Positions 17,401 through 24,884 of a DNA stretch of 27,756 nucleotides are shown here, piece by piece. The position numbers were made by a program, and so were the translations under genes. The notes below the pieces were generated by a model. It was not told the DNA's origin and searched no databases. It saw only the letters and a program-made list of their open reading frames with translations. Source of the DNA: a virus. Positions within the stretch are counted from its first letter, which is position 1. Every line of letters starts with the position of its first letter. The stretch is from the IMG/VR virus record IMGVR_UViG_3300023196_000991, positions 1 to 27,756 of that record. One strand, written 5' to 3'.

Positions 17401-18634
17401 CTCCCAGCTAACCGATCCAATCGCCGCTACGGCTGCCCTACCGGGCGGATTCGGTGCGAAGTGGTGGGGGAACGCGTTGAACCCAACCATGTGGAGTGGA
17501 CGTAAAGCCCAGAGCCTAATGGCTCAGGTTGAAGGTCTGTCTGAGCAAGAGGGTCTGGTGTTCAAGATTATGGGTGCGAATGCCCAAGGAACATCACGCT
17601 TTGATAACATGGTGAACCCTGAGAACATTGGGGAGGTCCTGAACAATCACTACGGTGAGGACAATGCCGGGAAGATGGGGCTGTTGCACATCATCACGCG
17701 TGAGGCGGGGCATCTTCAGAATTGGGCTACGTTAGCTCCGATTATGAATAAGGGCACCCAAGGCAACGCAGGCATGTTGCAAGCCAAGGCTATGTACAAG
17801 TACATCACGGACTACGACAGCTTCAAGCAGATCGACAAAGAGAACTTCGCCCGCTTAGGGCTTGGTAAACGACAAGTCGATATGATGAAGAAGTTGATGG
17901 ACGATCCTTCGATGGTTCAGAAGCTTGACGATGGTACCGCCGATGGTATCATTATTCCACGCATAGATAAGTGGCCGGAAGGGCTGGGTAGTGCGTACGA
18001 GCGAGCCATCTCAAAGGCTCAGAACGAAGCGTTGATTGCTCCCGCATTCGGGGACATGCCTAGTGCACTTGGGGCATACAAGCCCCTTGGTTTGTTCTAT
18101 CAATTCTCCAGCTTCTCGTACACCATATCCAGTACCCTGCTGAGGAAAATGATACAGGACGCTCGTCTACATCCCTCGCAAATTCAGAACCATCTCCTGC
18201 CATTAGTCGCAGGCATTGGTCTAGGGGCGCAGGTGATGTATCTAAAGAATCGTCTGATCTACGGAAAGTCAGACGAAGAGATATGGGATCGTCCCATGCC
18301 AGAGATTGTCTGGGATGTATATAGTCGGTCTCCATTCGTTGCAGGACAGGTAGCAGCTTTCACTGAGGCTGCATTCCAGTTAGTTGGTGGAGGTATCAAT
18401 GATGCTGTAGGACGTAATGTTGTTCCTCAAGCAGCTAACTACTTCAAGCAGAATCAGGGAACAATGGGTATGTTCGGACCTCTAGTTGGTAAGGTCGGTA
18501 CCTATGGTTCAATGGCGTCGCAAGTCGCAAACGGTAAGGGAGAACAAGCTCTCGAACGATTCATAAAACAAACGGCCATCTTGAATACGACAATAGCTCG
18601 TACCTTGATGACTGTAACTTCAGGAGAAAACTAA
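14450..18634 (+). CDS. Largest internal virion protein (T7 gp16-like)
   Basis: 1394 residues; T7 gp16 has 1318. In T7 this forms the inner core and, after ejection, the inner-membrane part of the DNA channel. I see no transglycosylase motif at the N-terminus, unlike T7. Several Gly/Ala-rich hydrophobic stretches could enter the membrane: about 147-180 (LGSVVGFIPDVATAFVLGG), 239-262 (LGGILFGAALGGIF), 973-1005 and 1249-1269 (LVAGIGLGAQVMYL). Residues about 654-805 form a long charged coiled-coil region rich in Lys, Glu, Asp and His. Start ATGA overlaps the upstream stop. The call rests on length, order and composition. Confidence 0.85.
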   Translation: MTQDRFEKERWAKHFAEIPAEQLYTRPEFIDNITDNQIDGFWDSTAAGFSLESGTLPSVGMAIHDRFKFGSDADVKDPNFNPYKHMQDQGLWQQGVWKRLEESDQPADIIAYEMITNATSPHQVERAILQWGRKRELEESSEEHGFGTFLGSVVGFIPDVATAFVLGGPVASGVAGVARLSKWIELSQRINKIAQVSRGSIATARLPGAIKAGLTGGAWGLGETAMYDINRIVTNDEYLFNTLGGILFGAALGGIFPRVIGRVHVNETGELRYGPTLVNEALLHKAMAESEYAGTAGAKAVDEDAASAAAEQNVRMTVAKSQYSPWHNLQQKWAGIVGTAKMFTSPKNFIGQLGNGAILFGKKHPSLGTYMEDVYNVMGRFTRGVYKHEHELRGGAGVRTAADESEFYGKEASSWVEQNDRMYEDDFIKKIGDKFGLFEQVGKGSELLNRTRRFFNVRQIPQKAEILAAAQFIRRRRALQLENDRIMEKMAAKFEEDPTLNPDDFITAIPTDQGIMDLMPGLKALDNDDEINKAFMDLAEQYADRYDKRYEGLQKINQDAGMLKPEQVIDHYFPQLYNVKQARQDMTGFLHFIHQVFEKEPDIDWINEMFHREMVDAGVDANGNKIQKPDGKAIDEGETLADVAARDPKLYTEIRERWADTVRAAELDHLEKNIEAIQAKLDDSQYGSMKEMEAHHAKLDAAHNKAIDKDNAALDAGDEVYLNDPDANEGWSQLRDGIKERLAKRSWKRAEDQKKLDENRAAYDMADRHEFLKKERRRKASNKVESSKLMKQLQKKTDKEVELLARDTLAQAVMKIRNAIASGSQSHMGSLPTNTLTTGNSRYMERQINWRQHAFTPQGKKFLDQNVERADNIYAHTTMRQVALRQTLGKYMEGVTGESFEGSGDEMIQATIGYIASQAEIALAKATSQREIDLINKVRTRSLDTFEAFLKNYNNSHTSDMNDSMGLEIVKGGVAITSLGTLGISQLTDPIAATAALPGGFGAKWWGNALNPTMWSGRKAQSLMAQVEGLSEQEGLVFKIMGANAQGTSRFDNMVNPENIGEVLNNHYGEDNAGKMGLLHIITREAGHLQNWATLAPIMNKGTQGNAGMLQAKAMYKYITDYDSFKQIDKENFARLGLGKRQVDMMKKLMDDPSMVQKLDDGTADGIIIPRIDKWPEGLGSAYERAISKAQNEALIAPAFGDMPSALGAYKPLGLFYQFSSFSYTISSTLLRKMIQDARLHPSQIQNHLLPLVAGIGLGAQVMYLKNRLIYGKSDEEIWDRPMPEIVWDVYSRSPFVAGQVAAFTEAAFQLVGGGINDAVGRNVVPQAANYFKQNQGTMGMFGPLVGKVGTYGSMASQVANGKGEQALERFIKQTAILNTTIARTLMTVTSGEN

Positions 18635-19615
18635 ATGGCATTCGCTCGCGATGTTTACACCGCCACCGCATCTCAAACCGACTTCACTATCACCTTTTCA
18701 TATGTTGATTCTGGTGATGTGTTGGTCTACTCGGATGGCGTACTACAATCGGCGTACACTCTACCCAACGCCACGACCATCCGTTACGATTCAGGACAGG
18801 CAGTGAACACTGTGGTGGTTATCCAGCGCAGCACATCACAATCAGCGCGACTCGTCACGTATACGGCAGGTCCCTTACTTACAGCGGACCTTAATACTGA
18901 CTCACTGCAGGCGTTCTATATGGCACAAGAAGCCGTAGACATTTCAAACAATTCTCTAGGTCTTGCAGCCACAGATCAATGGGACGCCGCATCTTTACGA
19001 ATGGAGAACCTGACGGACCCCACAGGAAATCAGGATGCTGCTACCAAGAAGTATGTGGATGATTCTGTTACTTCCGCAGCTACAGGAACACTCGGATCGC
19101 CCATTACCATCGCCAACGGTGGAACCGCTTCAGCCACTGCGTCAGCAGCGCGTACTGCGCTTGGTCTTGCAATTGGTTCCGACATTCAAGCTTACGACGC
19201 GGACACTGCCAAGATAGATGCAGCGCAAACGTGGTCGGCAGCCCAGAACCTTGCTGATCAATTACTCAGACGACCCAAAATCATTGACTACTCAGAGTCT
19301 GTAAACGCCATTGGAGCTATAGGTGGAGGTACCCAAGACATCGATCTAACACTCGGGAATGTGGTGTCTGGGACGGTGGACACATCCACTACCACCTTCA
19401 CTTTCTCTAATCCTCCGGCTACTGGAGCATGTGGCAGCTTCACCTTCATTATGACCAATGGGGGCTCTCAGACCGTGAACTGGCCTGCCTCTGTAGACTG
19501 GGCGGCAGGTACTGCTCCGACTCTAACGACAGCCGGAGTAGATATCTTTGTGTTCTTCACAGTGGACGGTGGGACGATTTGGTATGGATTTACTTCAGGA
19601 TTGGATATGCAATAA
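18635..19615 (+). CDS. Tail fibre protein with T7 gp17-type N-terminal anchor
   Basis: 326 residues, starting directly after the upstream stop with AGGAG 9 bases before. Residues 1-150 match the T7 fibre anchor domain that binds the tail: FTITFSYVDSGDVLVYSDG, then a strand with TTIRYDSG, VVVIQRSTSQSARLVTYTAG and LTADLNTDSLQAFYMAQEA. A short linker with DAATKKYVDDSV follows, as in many phage fibres. The C-terminal 70 residues form a compact beta domain (GSFTFIMTNGGSQTVNWP, then DIFVFFTVDGGTIWYGF), also common at fibre ends. T7 gp17 is 553 residues, so this is short; the receptor-binding part may be in the next gene, whose ATG overlaps this stop (TAATG). Confidence 0.9.
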   Translation: MAFARDVYTATASQTDFTITFSYVDSGDVLVYSDGVLQSAYTLPNATTIRYDSGQAVNTVVVIQRSTSQSARLVTYTAGPLLTADLNTDSLQAFYMAQEAVDISNNSLGLAATDQWDAASLRMENLTDPTGNQDAATKKYVDDSVTSAATGTLGSPITIANGGTASATASAARTALGLAIGSDIQAYDADTAKIDAAQTWSAAQNLADQLLRRPKIIDYSESVNAIGAIGGGTQDIDLTLGNVVSGTVDTSTTTFTFSNPPATGACGSFTFIMTNGGSQTVNWPASVDWAAGTAPTLTTAGVDIFVFFTVDGGTIWYGFTSGLDMQ

Positions 19616-20307
19616 TGCTTGGCGGGAAATTACTAATGACGAACGCAGGAGAATCCTTCGAGCTAAGTTCAAGCTCCAACAACTACAACATCTTTACAAC
19701 TGCTTTCGGATCACCAGCCGTTGCCGGTAAGTTCACACTTACGATTGCGTCGGGTGTTACGGTTGGATCAACCTCTACTGCAACCGTATCTCTCACAGTC
19801 GGTAACTTCCCCGCCGGGTCTAATGTAATAATCATCAACAATGGTACCGTTGAGGGTAAAGGCGGTGCCGGTGGAGCAGGAACATACGCTGGCGTTGGGC
19901 TGGCGGGCGGAGCGGGTGGTGATGGGTTTGACGCCACGGTCGCGTGCACTATCATCAACAACGGCACCTTCTCAGGTGGCGCTGGCGGCGGTGGCGGTGG
20001 CGGTGGCGGAGGATTTTGGGACGGTAAGGACTGTAACCCCAATGACGGTGGTGATGGTGGTGATGGGTACGGGACTAACAGTACCCTAGATGCCGGACTG
20101 AATGCTGGAAAACTCTCCTACGGCGGTGCCGGTGGATCAGGCGGAGCCGCTGGTGCAGCAGGTTCTACGGGCAGTACCGGAACCACTAACCTGTCTTGCA
20201 CCACCTACGCAGGGGGTGCTGGTGGTGCTGCCGGAAAATACTCAATTAACAACGCCAATGTAACATGGAGTGTCACAGGGACACGGAACGGGAGTGCAAG
20301 TGCATGA
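19615..20307 (+). CDS. Glycine-rich probable tail fibre tip / adhesin
   Basis: 230 residues from ATG 19615, which overlaps the fibre stop; ATG 19636 is an alternative start. After a beta-rich N-terminus (to about 80) the chain becomes glycine-rich: GKGGAGGAGTYAGVGLAGG, a run of ten consecutive Gly near residues 124-134, GDGGDGY, and GGAGGSGGAAGAAGSTGS, separated by short strands such as IIINNGT, which appears twice. This pattern resembles T-even gp38-type adhesins, in which Gly-rich segments form packed polyglycine-II helices that present receptor-binding loops. Host recognition is therefore the likely role. The relation is by composition and gene order, not by a match to a named family. Confidence 0.75.
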   Translation: MLGGKLLMTNAGESFELSSSSNNYNIFTTAFGSPAVAGKFTLTIASGVTVGSTSTATVSLTVGNFPAGSNVIIINNGTVEGKGGAGGAGTYAGVGLAGGAGGDGFDATVACTIINNGTFSGGAGGGGGGGGGGFWDGKDCNPNDGGDGGDGYGTNSTLDAGLNAGKLSYGGAGGSGGAAGAAGSTGSTGTTNLSCTTYAGGAGGAAGKYSINNANVTWSVTGTRNGSASA

Positions 20308-20930
20308 CTACAGTATATAATAATACAGCGGACGGTTCATATCGTCCTCCCAATGGGGATAGGGGCGATGCAGCCACCCGAGTTTACGATGACTCTGGAT
20401 CAGGGGGCTTTATGAGAGTGTATTTCCTCGAAGCCAGCGCAGGCGCGGTCATAGGGCCGCACCTCTCGTATCGTGGCTCCAACAACGGTAAGCCCAAAAC
20501 TGAGCAGCTTCCCTCGAGGACCACTGTGGTCTTGTCAGGTCAGAAGATAGTCGAGGAACTAGATGACAATAACGACGTGACGAAGTCCGATGACACTGGA
20601 CCCGGACGCCCCGGTGGACAGCACGGTGGACATACTAAAGGGTACAGCGGCATCATTCGTGGGAACTACCCTGTAGACACCACTATGTTCTGCATCATGG
20701 CCCTTGACCGAGACATAATCACGGAGGTTCCACACTCGACAATCACCGGGGAAAGTATCAACGTCGGTGGTCCTAACACGGTGATCGCTCTTTACAAGGG
20801 GTCTGTCGAACTCGATGGCAATACCTACGACGCTCCGTATTGCTTTTATAGTTCAAGTCCTCGGGGGACAGAACCCGTCGCTCTCACTTCTTGTGAGTGG
20901 AAGCGGTTGACAGTGGTGGATAGGACATGA
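20304..20930 (+). CDS. Hypothetical protein of tail fibre cluster
   Basis: 208 residues from ATG 20304, which overlaps the adhesin stop as ATGA and has GGGAG 9 bases before it; a longer frame from 20265 is less likely. The chain is polar and Gly/Asp/Thr-rich, with a disordered-looking middle containing GPGRPGGQHGGHTKGY (about 100-115) and beta-strands on both sides. It ends CEWKRLTVVDRT. No family recognised. Being coupled between a probable adhesin and holin-type genes, it may be a fibre component, a fibre chaperone or an accessory protein; the sequence does not decide. Confidence 0.7.
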   Translation: MTTVYNNTADGSYRPPNGDRGDAATRVYDDSGSGGFMRVYFLEASAGAVIGPHLSYRGSNNGKPKTEQLPSRTTVVLSGQKIVEELDDNNDVTKSDDTGPGRPGGQHGGHTKGYSGIIRGNYPVDTTMFCIMALDRDIITEVPHSTITGESINVGGPNTVIALYKGSVELDGNTYDAPYCFYSSSPRGTEPVALTSCEWKRLTVVDRT

Positions 20931-21175
20931 GCATGGATGATCCCAACACCGCACGAGACAGGATACTCGTGATACTCGCGAAGATGGAAGGTAAAATGGA
21001 CCTTCTCGTTGAGCATAACAAGAACCACACAGAAGCCTGTGACCCGGATCGTAAAGAACTTCGGGACAACATGAAGGCACTCGAAAAGAAGCAGTCATGG
21101 ATACTAGGCGGCGGCTCCGCACTAGCTATGGTTGCCGCTCTCATTGTCACAATATATAACAAGGGAGGTCCCTGA
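20927..21175 (+). CDS. Haemolysin XhlA-like membrane protein (possible holin component)
   Basis: 82 residues: a charged coiled-coil N-terminus (about 10-56, with ILAKMEGKMDLLVEHNKN and ELRDNMKALEKKQSW) and one C-terminal membrane helix (about 59-77, GGGSALAMVAALIVTIY), then a short basic end. This layout is that of XhlA-type phage lysis proteins, which act with a holin. ATG 20927 overlaps the upstream stop as ATGA; ATG 20933 has a better spaced AGGA (20922-20925) and may be the true start. It overlaps the next gene by 1 base. Confidence 0.65.
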   Translation: MSMDDPNTARDRILVILAKMEGKMDLLVEHNKNHTEACDPDRKELRDNMKALEKKQSWILGGGSALAMVAALIVTIYNKGGP

Positions 21176-21615
21176 TGTTACCCCTACCTCTTGAATTGGT
21201 TACAATGTTGGGGAGCAGCCTGATAGGCGGTTTCCTAACGATATGGGCCAAGAAGATAGAGAACCAGAAGGCTCAGACTGAGATGTTGATTGGTCTTCGA
21301 AAGCAGGAAGCCGAAGCAATAGACGCGGCACGACGCTATGAGAATCCCGGCTTCCAGTACACGCGACGGACAATCGCTATACTCGCGGTCCTATTCATTG
21401 TCGTATGGCCTAAGATTGTGCCTGTATTCTGGCCGGACGTGTTGACCATCGTAGGATGGACTACATGGGACCCCGGCTTCTGGATATTCGAGGGCAAGGA
21501 ACTTACGAAGTTTCAATACCTCAAGGGGCTGGTTATTACACCCCTAGACACCCACCTGATGTCTGCCATCGTTGGCATGTACTTCGGGGCAAGCATGGTA
21601 AAGAATATAAAATGA
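21175..21615 (+). CDS. Putative holin with three membrane helices
   Basis: 146 residues with three hydrophobic segments: about 5-25 (ELVTMLGSSLIGGFLTIWA), 66-88 (TIAILAVLFIVVWPKIVPVF) and 125-142 (THLMSAIVGMYFGASMV). A charged helix joins the first two. The general form, N-terminal helix, KKIENQKAQ linker, R..IA..AV.F, and a glycine-containing last helix, resembles three-helix holins of phages and gene transfer agents. A holin makes the inner-membrane hole at lysis. An AGGGAGG-type ribosome site lies just before, within the previous gene. No separate endolysin is present in this window. Confidence 0.65.
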   Translation: MLPLPLELVTMLGSSLIGGFLTIWAKKIENQKAQTEMLIGLRKQEAEAIDAARRYENPGFQYTRRTIAILAVLFIVVWPKIVPVFWPDVLTIVGWTTWDPGFWIFEGKELTKFQYLKGLVITPLDTHLMSAIVGMYFGASMVKNIK

Positions 21616-22103
21616 TTGTACCTTTGTGGTTAGAGTCTGAGGAGGCCGAAGATGAGTACAAGAACATTCTCTCTGACAATATCAACCATTTCTACCCCGG
21701 ACATCCGGGTACTTCTTGTGTCTTCATTGACACCGTGAAGGAGACCGTGGCAGGGATAGTTCACATAAACAACTATCAACCGCAGTACAAAACAGCGGAC
21801 TTGTCCGGCGTCTTCTTCGACAAACGTGCGTTCACACGTCAGAATCTGATCTACATCTATCAGTGGATCTTTGAAGACTTAGGTGTAACGCGTCTTAATA
21901 TGGCAACCACTGCAAACAATCGACAGGCCCAAAGAATCAACACTATGATGGGCGGGAAGCTTGATGCCATATTACCAAAGTGGTGGGGTGATGAACCCAT
22001 GCACCTGTACGGTCTACTTGGACCGGACGCACTAAAATATCTTGAAAGGTTACGACATGGTAAGAAAAAGGACGATCTGGGCACAGGATCTAGCCCAGTT
22101 TAA
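21612..22103 (+). CDS. GNAT-like acetyltransferase family protein
   Basis: 163 residues from ATG 21612 (ATGA overlap with the holin stop); an earlier in-frame start at 21456 would overlap that gene heavily. The pattern of strands and helices fits the GNAT fold: VAGIVHINNYQ as the central strands, DLSGVFFDKRAFTRQNLIYIYQW near the acetyl-CoA-binding strand and helix, and LGVTRLNMATTANNRQAQRINTMMGGKLD as the C-terminal motif, in which N-R-A-x-R and a final Gly are typical. The classical Q/RxxGxG/A pyrophosphate loop is not obvious, so activity is uncertain. In phage structural regions such proteins occur as small internal or host-modifying enzymes; the substrate is unknown. Confidence 0.65.
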   Translation: MIVPLWLESEEAEDEYKNILSDNINHFYPGHPGTSCVFIDTVKETVAGIVHINNYQPQYKTADLSGVFFDKRAFTRQNLIYIYQWIFEDLGVTRLNMATTANNRQAQRINTMMGGKLDAILPKWWGDEPMHLYGLLGPDALKYLERLRHGKKKDDLGTGSSPV

Positions 22104-22350
22104 TGATGAGGATCAGATGCGTTGGAGCTTCGGCGGCGGCGGTAAAGCCGGACCACCGCCAACGCCCCCGCCTGAGCCTCGCGATGACGGACGCCCCGAC
22201 AACGCCAAGTCCAAAGGCATCGAGGAAGCTTCGCGTATGCGGACAGCCAATCGGAATAAAGGCTCCCGTGGGGGTCTGAAGATTGCTATGAATAAGAATA
22301 AGGGCGGCGGAACGGGTATTGCAACACCGGGTAAATCCGAAACCCTATAA
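22057..22350 (+). CDS. Small Pro/Gly-rich basic protein before terminase
   Basis: 97 residues starting at ATG 22057 with AAAGG 7 bases upstream, overlapping the GNAT-like gene by 47 bases. After a short helix (TIWAQDLAQFNDEDQMRWSF) it is disordered in appearance: GGGGKAGPPPTPPPEPRDDG, then Lys/Arg/Gly-rich to the end. It sits where T7 has the small terminase gene 18, directly before the large terminase, yet shows no recognisable small-terminase helix-turn-helix. It may be a highly divergent small terminase, a packaging accessory protein or a minor structural protein; I cannot decide. Confidence 0.6.
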   Translation: MVRKRTIWAQDLAQFNDEDQMRWSFGGGGKAGPPPTPPPEPRDDGRPDNAKSKGIEEASRMRTANRNKGSRGGLKIAMNKNKGGGTGIATPGKSETL

Positions 22351-22362
22351 TAGGAGAGATTG

Positions 22363-24540
22363 ATGCCACCGAAGACAAAGCGTAAATCAGCCATGAACCC
22401 CATCACCAAAGCGGAGATGGGCGTATCACGAACGTGTGTCGAGTGTGAGGAGTCCAAGCTGGTCTCCAACAAGACATACTCCCGTAACAACAAAGGGCTG
22501 CGTGGTTGGTCTACGACTTGTCGGGTGTGCCAAGCAATCAACACTGCCGAGACCCAAGGGTGGTCTGTAAAGAAGACTGTTGCTCAGATCAAGCAAGAGC
22601 GTGAGACTCTCGATAGTATGATCGCCGAGATGTATCTGCTCGCCGAGACCAACAAGAACCAAGGCAGAATAAACGACATAGTTGCTTACCTATCTCAAAA
22701 CGTGATGGATGAGATGGACCCCAAGAAAAGCTTCAAGAACTTCATCAACATCATCAAACCTCTGGTAGCTGGGTGGAGGGAACCCGGAGTAATTCATGAC
22801 GACATCATTGATGGTCTACTGAGTCCTCACAGACGCAGACTAATCATCGCTACGCGTTACTCTGCCAAGTCAACCCTGACGGGCATATACGTGGCGTGGA
22901 GGATCTTCCGAGATCCTTTGATTAAGGTGATGTTGATATCGCGTGGCTCTCGATTAGCGTCGCGTATGTTGCGATCCATTCGCAAGGTCTATATCCAACA
23001 TTGTCCGATGCTCCACCATCTCATGCCAACCGAGGACTGCCTTGATAATGCTGAACAATTCCAAACACCTCAAAGCTCTGCCCTCACCACTGGGGGTGCC
23101 ACTATGTCATCCTTTGGTGTCTCCTCTGACCTTCCCGGCTACCGGGCAGACCTTACCATCGGTGATGATGTTGAGGGACCATCTGATGACACACCTGAGA
23201 AGGTTGGAGAACTCCTTGAGCGACTGAACGAACTACACATGATCAACCCTACGGGTGAGAAGGTCATGTTGGGGACCTACCAGACTGAGTTCTCGATCTA
23301 CGCGCAGTACGCGGACCAGTATGATACGGAGTCATGTGAGAACGTGTGGGAGAACCACCGGGCTTGCATGTTCGATGAAGATGAGAACGGCAATCTCAAA
23401 TCGAGATGGCTGGGCATGTTCACCGATAAAGATGCGGTTGATTGGAGACGATCTGTTACGAAACGTGCGTGGCGCTTGCACGCCATGCTTATTGCCGACC
23501 CCTCCATCCTAAATGAACGCCCACTCAAGATCTCTGACTTACCAGTGATCAAGTGTGACGCGAGGAAGGGAGAAGGTCCCGTCCGAATAGAGCGCACAGT
23601 CACCGCCGCGAACTTACCCACTTGGGGCGCACCCAAGGGTGATGGTTGGTACTGGGGTGACCCCGGTACCGAGAACGCTGTCTATGCACAGACAGTAGCT
23701 GCCATTGACCCTGCCTCCGGGTTGGCTGCACGGGATGCTATCGGTTGTGCAATCGTTAGCGTTACCCCTGCTGGGTTCGCGGTTATTCGACACCTAGAGG
23801 GCGTGCGTGGGCTTACAAAGGCCGACAACATGCGACGGTGTGCGTTGCTGATGCGTACCTTTAAGGTACAGCATTTGCTAATTGAGGAACTCGCTGATGG
23901 GTTCTTCGGAGAGATGCTTGAAGCTGAATTGCTCAACATCGATTACCCTATGACTGTAGAGAAGGTTACAACAGGTGGACAACAAAAAGGAAGACGCATC
24001 ATCGAAGTCCTTGCGCCCCCAATGGGGGAAGGTCGTATTGTCATGGTTGACAGCGTTGTTGATTCTGATGATGGGGGTGAATTCGTCAACCAACTCACCC
24101 GTATCTCATACGATGGCACAACAGGTAAAGGCCGACAGCACGACGACATCGTCGATGCCCTAGCCCATGCCATCCAACACATCAAGGGAAGTGTGACCTC
24201 CGATATCACATCTAACCTTGAAGGTTTGGAAGCAGAACGAATCGACAGACTTCGGTACATCCCAATGCGTGCCGGTGGTCTTGGTGGATTCACTGACGAC
24301 CCTAACTCTAACGGTAACATTGTCGGACGAGACGTTGACCATACGATGGATTTGTCTATGGCTGAACTATTGTTCGAGGATGATACTGTACTCATCACAT
24401 TGCAGACGCGACGTGATGCCCTCCAAGCACGAGTTGCTGAGGAGAGACTGATTGGCCTTACACCACTGAAGAGCCAACAGCGCAAGCTGGCGCAACTTAA
24501 CCAGCAAATCAAGGAACTACGGGAGCATAAGATACTATGA
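22363..24540 (+). CDS. Terminase large subunit (T7 gp19-like) with N-terminal zinc finger
   Basis: 725 residues; T7 gp19 has 586. This is the DNA-packaging ATPase and nuclease. Residues 25-56 hold CVEC and CRVC (Cys25, 28, 53, 56), a likely zinc finger in an extra N-terminal region. The ATPase follows: a variant Walker A ATRYSAKST (Lys169) and a Walker B strand DLTIGDDVEGP (Asp268, Asp269). The nuclease domain has AIDPASGL (Asp449), LLIEELADG (Glu508, Glu509) and HDDIVDALAHA (Asp594, 595, 598), the expected acidic metal ligands. The C-terminus is a coiled coil. The ribosome site AGGAGAG lies 4 bases before the start. The end of this gene closes the T7-like morphogenesis block. Confidence 0.95.
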   Translation: MPPKTKRKSAMNPITKAEMGVSRTCVECEESKLVSNKTYSRNNKGLRGWSTTCRVCQAINTAETQGWSVKKTVAQIKQERETLDSMIAEMYLLAETNKNQGRINDIVAYLSQNVMDEMDPKKSFKNFINIIKPLVAGWREPGVIHDDIIDGLLSPHRRRLIIATRYSAKSTLTGIYVAWRIFRDPLIKVMLISRGSRLASRMLRSIRKVYIQHCPMLHHLMPTEDCLDNAEQFQTPQSSALTTGGATMSSFGVSSDLPGYRADLTIGDDVEGPSDDTPEKVGELLERLNELHMINPTGEKVMLGTYQTEFSIYAQYADQYDTESCENVWENHRACMFDEDENGNLKSRWLGMFTDKDAVDWRRSVTKRAWRLHAMLIADPSILNERPLKISDLPVIKCDARKGEGPVRIERTVTAANLPTWGAPKGDGWYWGDPGTENAVYAQTVAAIDPASGLAARDAIGCAIVSVTPAGFAVIRHLEGVRGLTKADNMRRCALLMRTFKVQHLLIEELADGFFGEMLEAELLNIDYPMTVEKVTTGGQQKGRRIIEVLAPPMGEGRIVMVDSVVDSDDGGEFVNQLTRISYDGTTGKGRQHDDIVDALAHAIQHIKGSVTSDITSNLEGLEAERIDRLRYIPMRAGGLGGFTDDPNSNGNIVGRDVDHTMDLSMAELLFEDDTVLITLQTRRDALQARVAEERLIGLTPLKSQQRKLAQLNQQIKELREHKIL

Positions 24541-24701
24541 GACAAACAGATACTCGTAAGAACCTTAAACGAATCAGAGGAGATGAGGAACGACATGAAA
24601 CTACTAGCACAGAACGTGGAGCGCAAGGGCGACACCGTACGCGTAACCGGGACCTTCGCAAACAAATGGCGCAAGCCCGCGACGGTAACAATAAGCGTTG
24701 A
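24537..24701 (+). CDS. Possible 54-residue Arg-rich ORF overlapping terminase end
   Basis: ATG 24537 overlaps the terminase stop as ATGA, the junction type used repeatedly in this genome. It would encode 54 residues, very rich in Arg, Lys, Glu and Gln (MRQTDTRKNLKRIRGDEE at the start). The last 107 bases overlap the next gene in another frame, and the ribosome site (GGGAG, 11 bases away) is poorly spaced. It may only be a chance reading frame. No family recognised. Confidence 0.25.
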   Translation: MRQTDTRKNLKRIRGDEERHETTSTERGAQGRHRTRNRDLRKQMAQARDGNNKR

Positions 24702-24861
24702 TGATAACACGAACGACGTTATCATGGAGGGGGATGTTAAGGAAACAATGGAGACGCTTCACTGCATAGCGGAGATTGCGTGGAACAATGGATGGCGTCC
24801 CGCCGGACTAGGTCACTATCTAACCGCTTGTATACAGAAGTTCACGATTCCAAAGGGTTAG
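24595..24861 (+). CDS. Hypothetical small protein between terminase and ribonucleotide reductase
   Basis: 88 residues from ATG 24595, chosen over ATG 24583 because GAGGA (24585-24589) lies 5 bases before it. The first half looks like beta-strands (DTVRVTGTFANKWRKPATVTISVDD), the second like helices (DVKETMETLHCIAEIAWNNGW). No membrane helix or known motif. Codon pattern is good. It lies between packaging and nucleotide metabolism genes, and neither neighbour indicates its role. Confidence 0.65.
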   Translation: MKLLAQNVERKGDTVRVTGTFANKWRKPATVTISVDDNTNDVIMEGDVKETMETLHCIAEIAWNNGWRPAGLGHYLTACIQKFTIPKG

Positions 24862-24884
24862 GGGCAGACTACTCCAAACAACCC

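Noticed and set aside
22346-22351. TATAAT sequence before the terminase gene as a -10 promoter box
   Set aside because: No matching -35 element is found about 17 bases upstream, and the place is inside a tightly packed operon.
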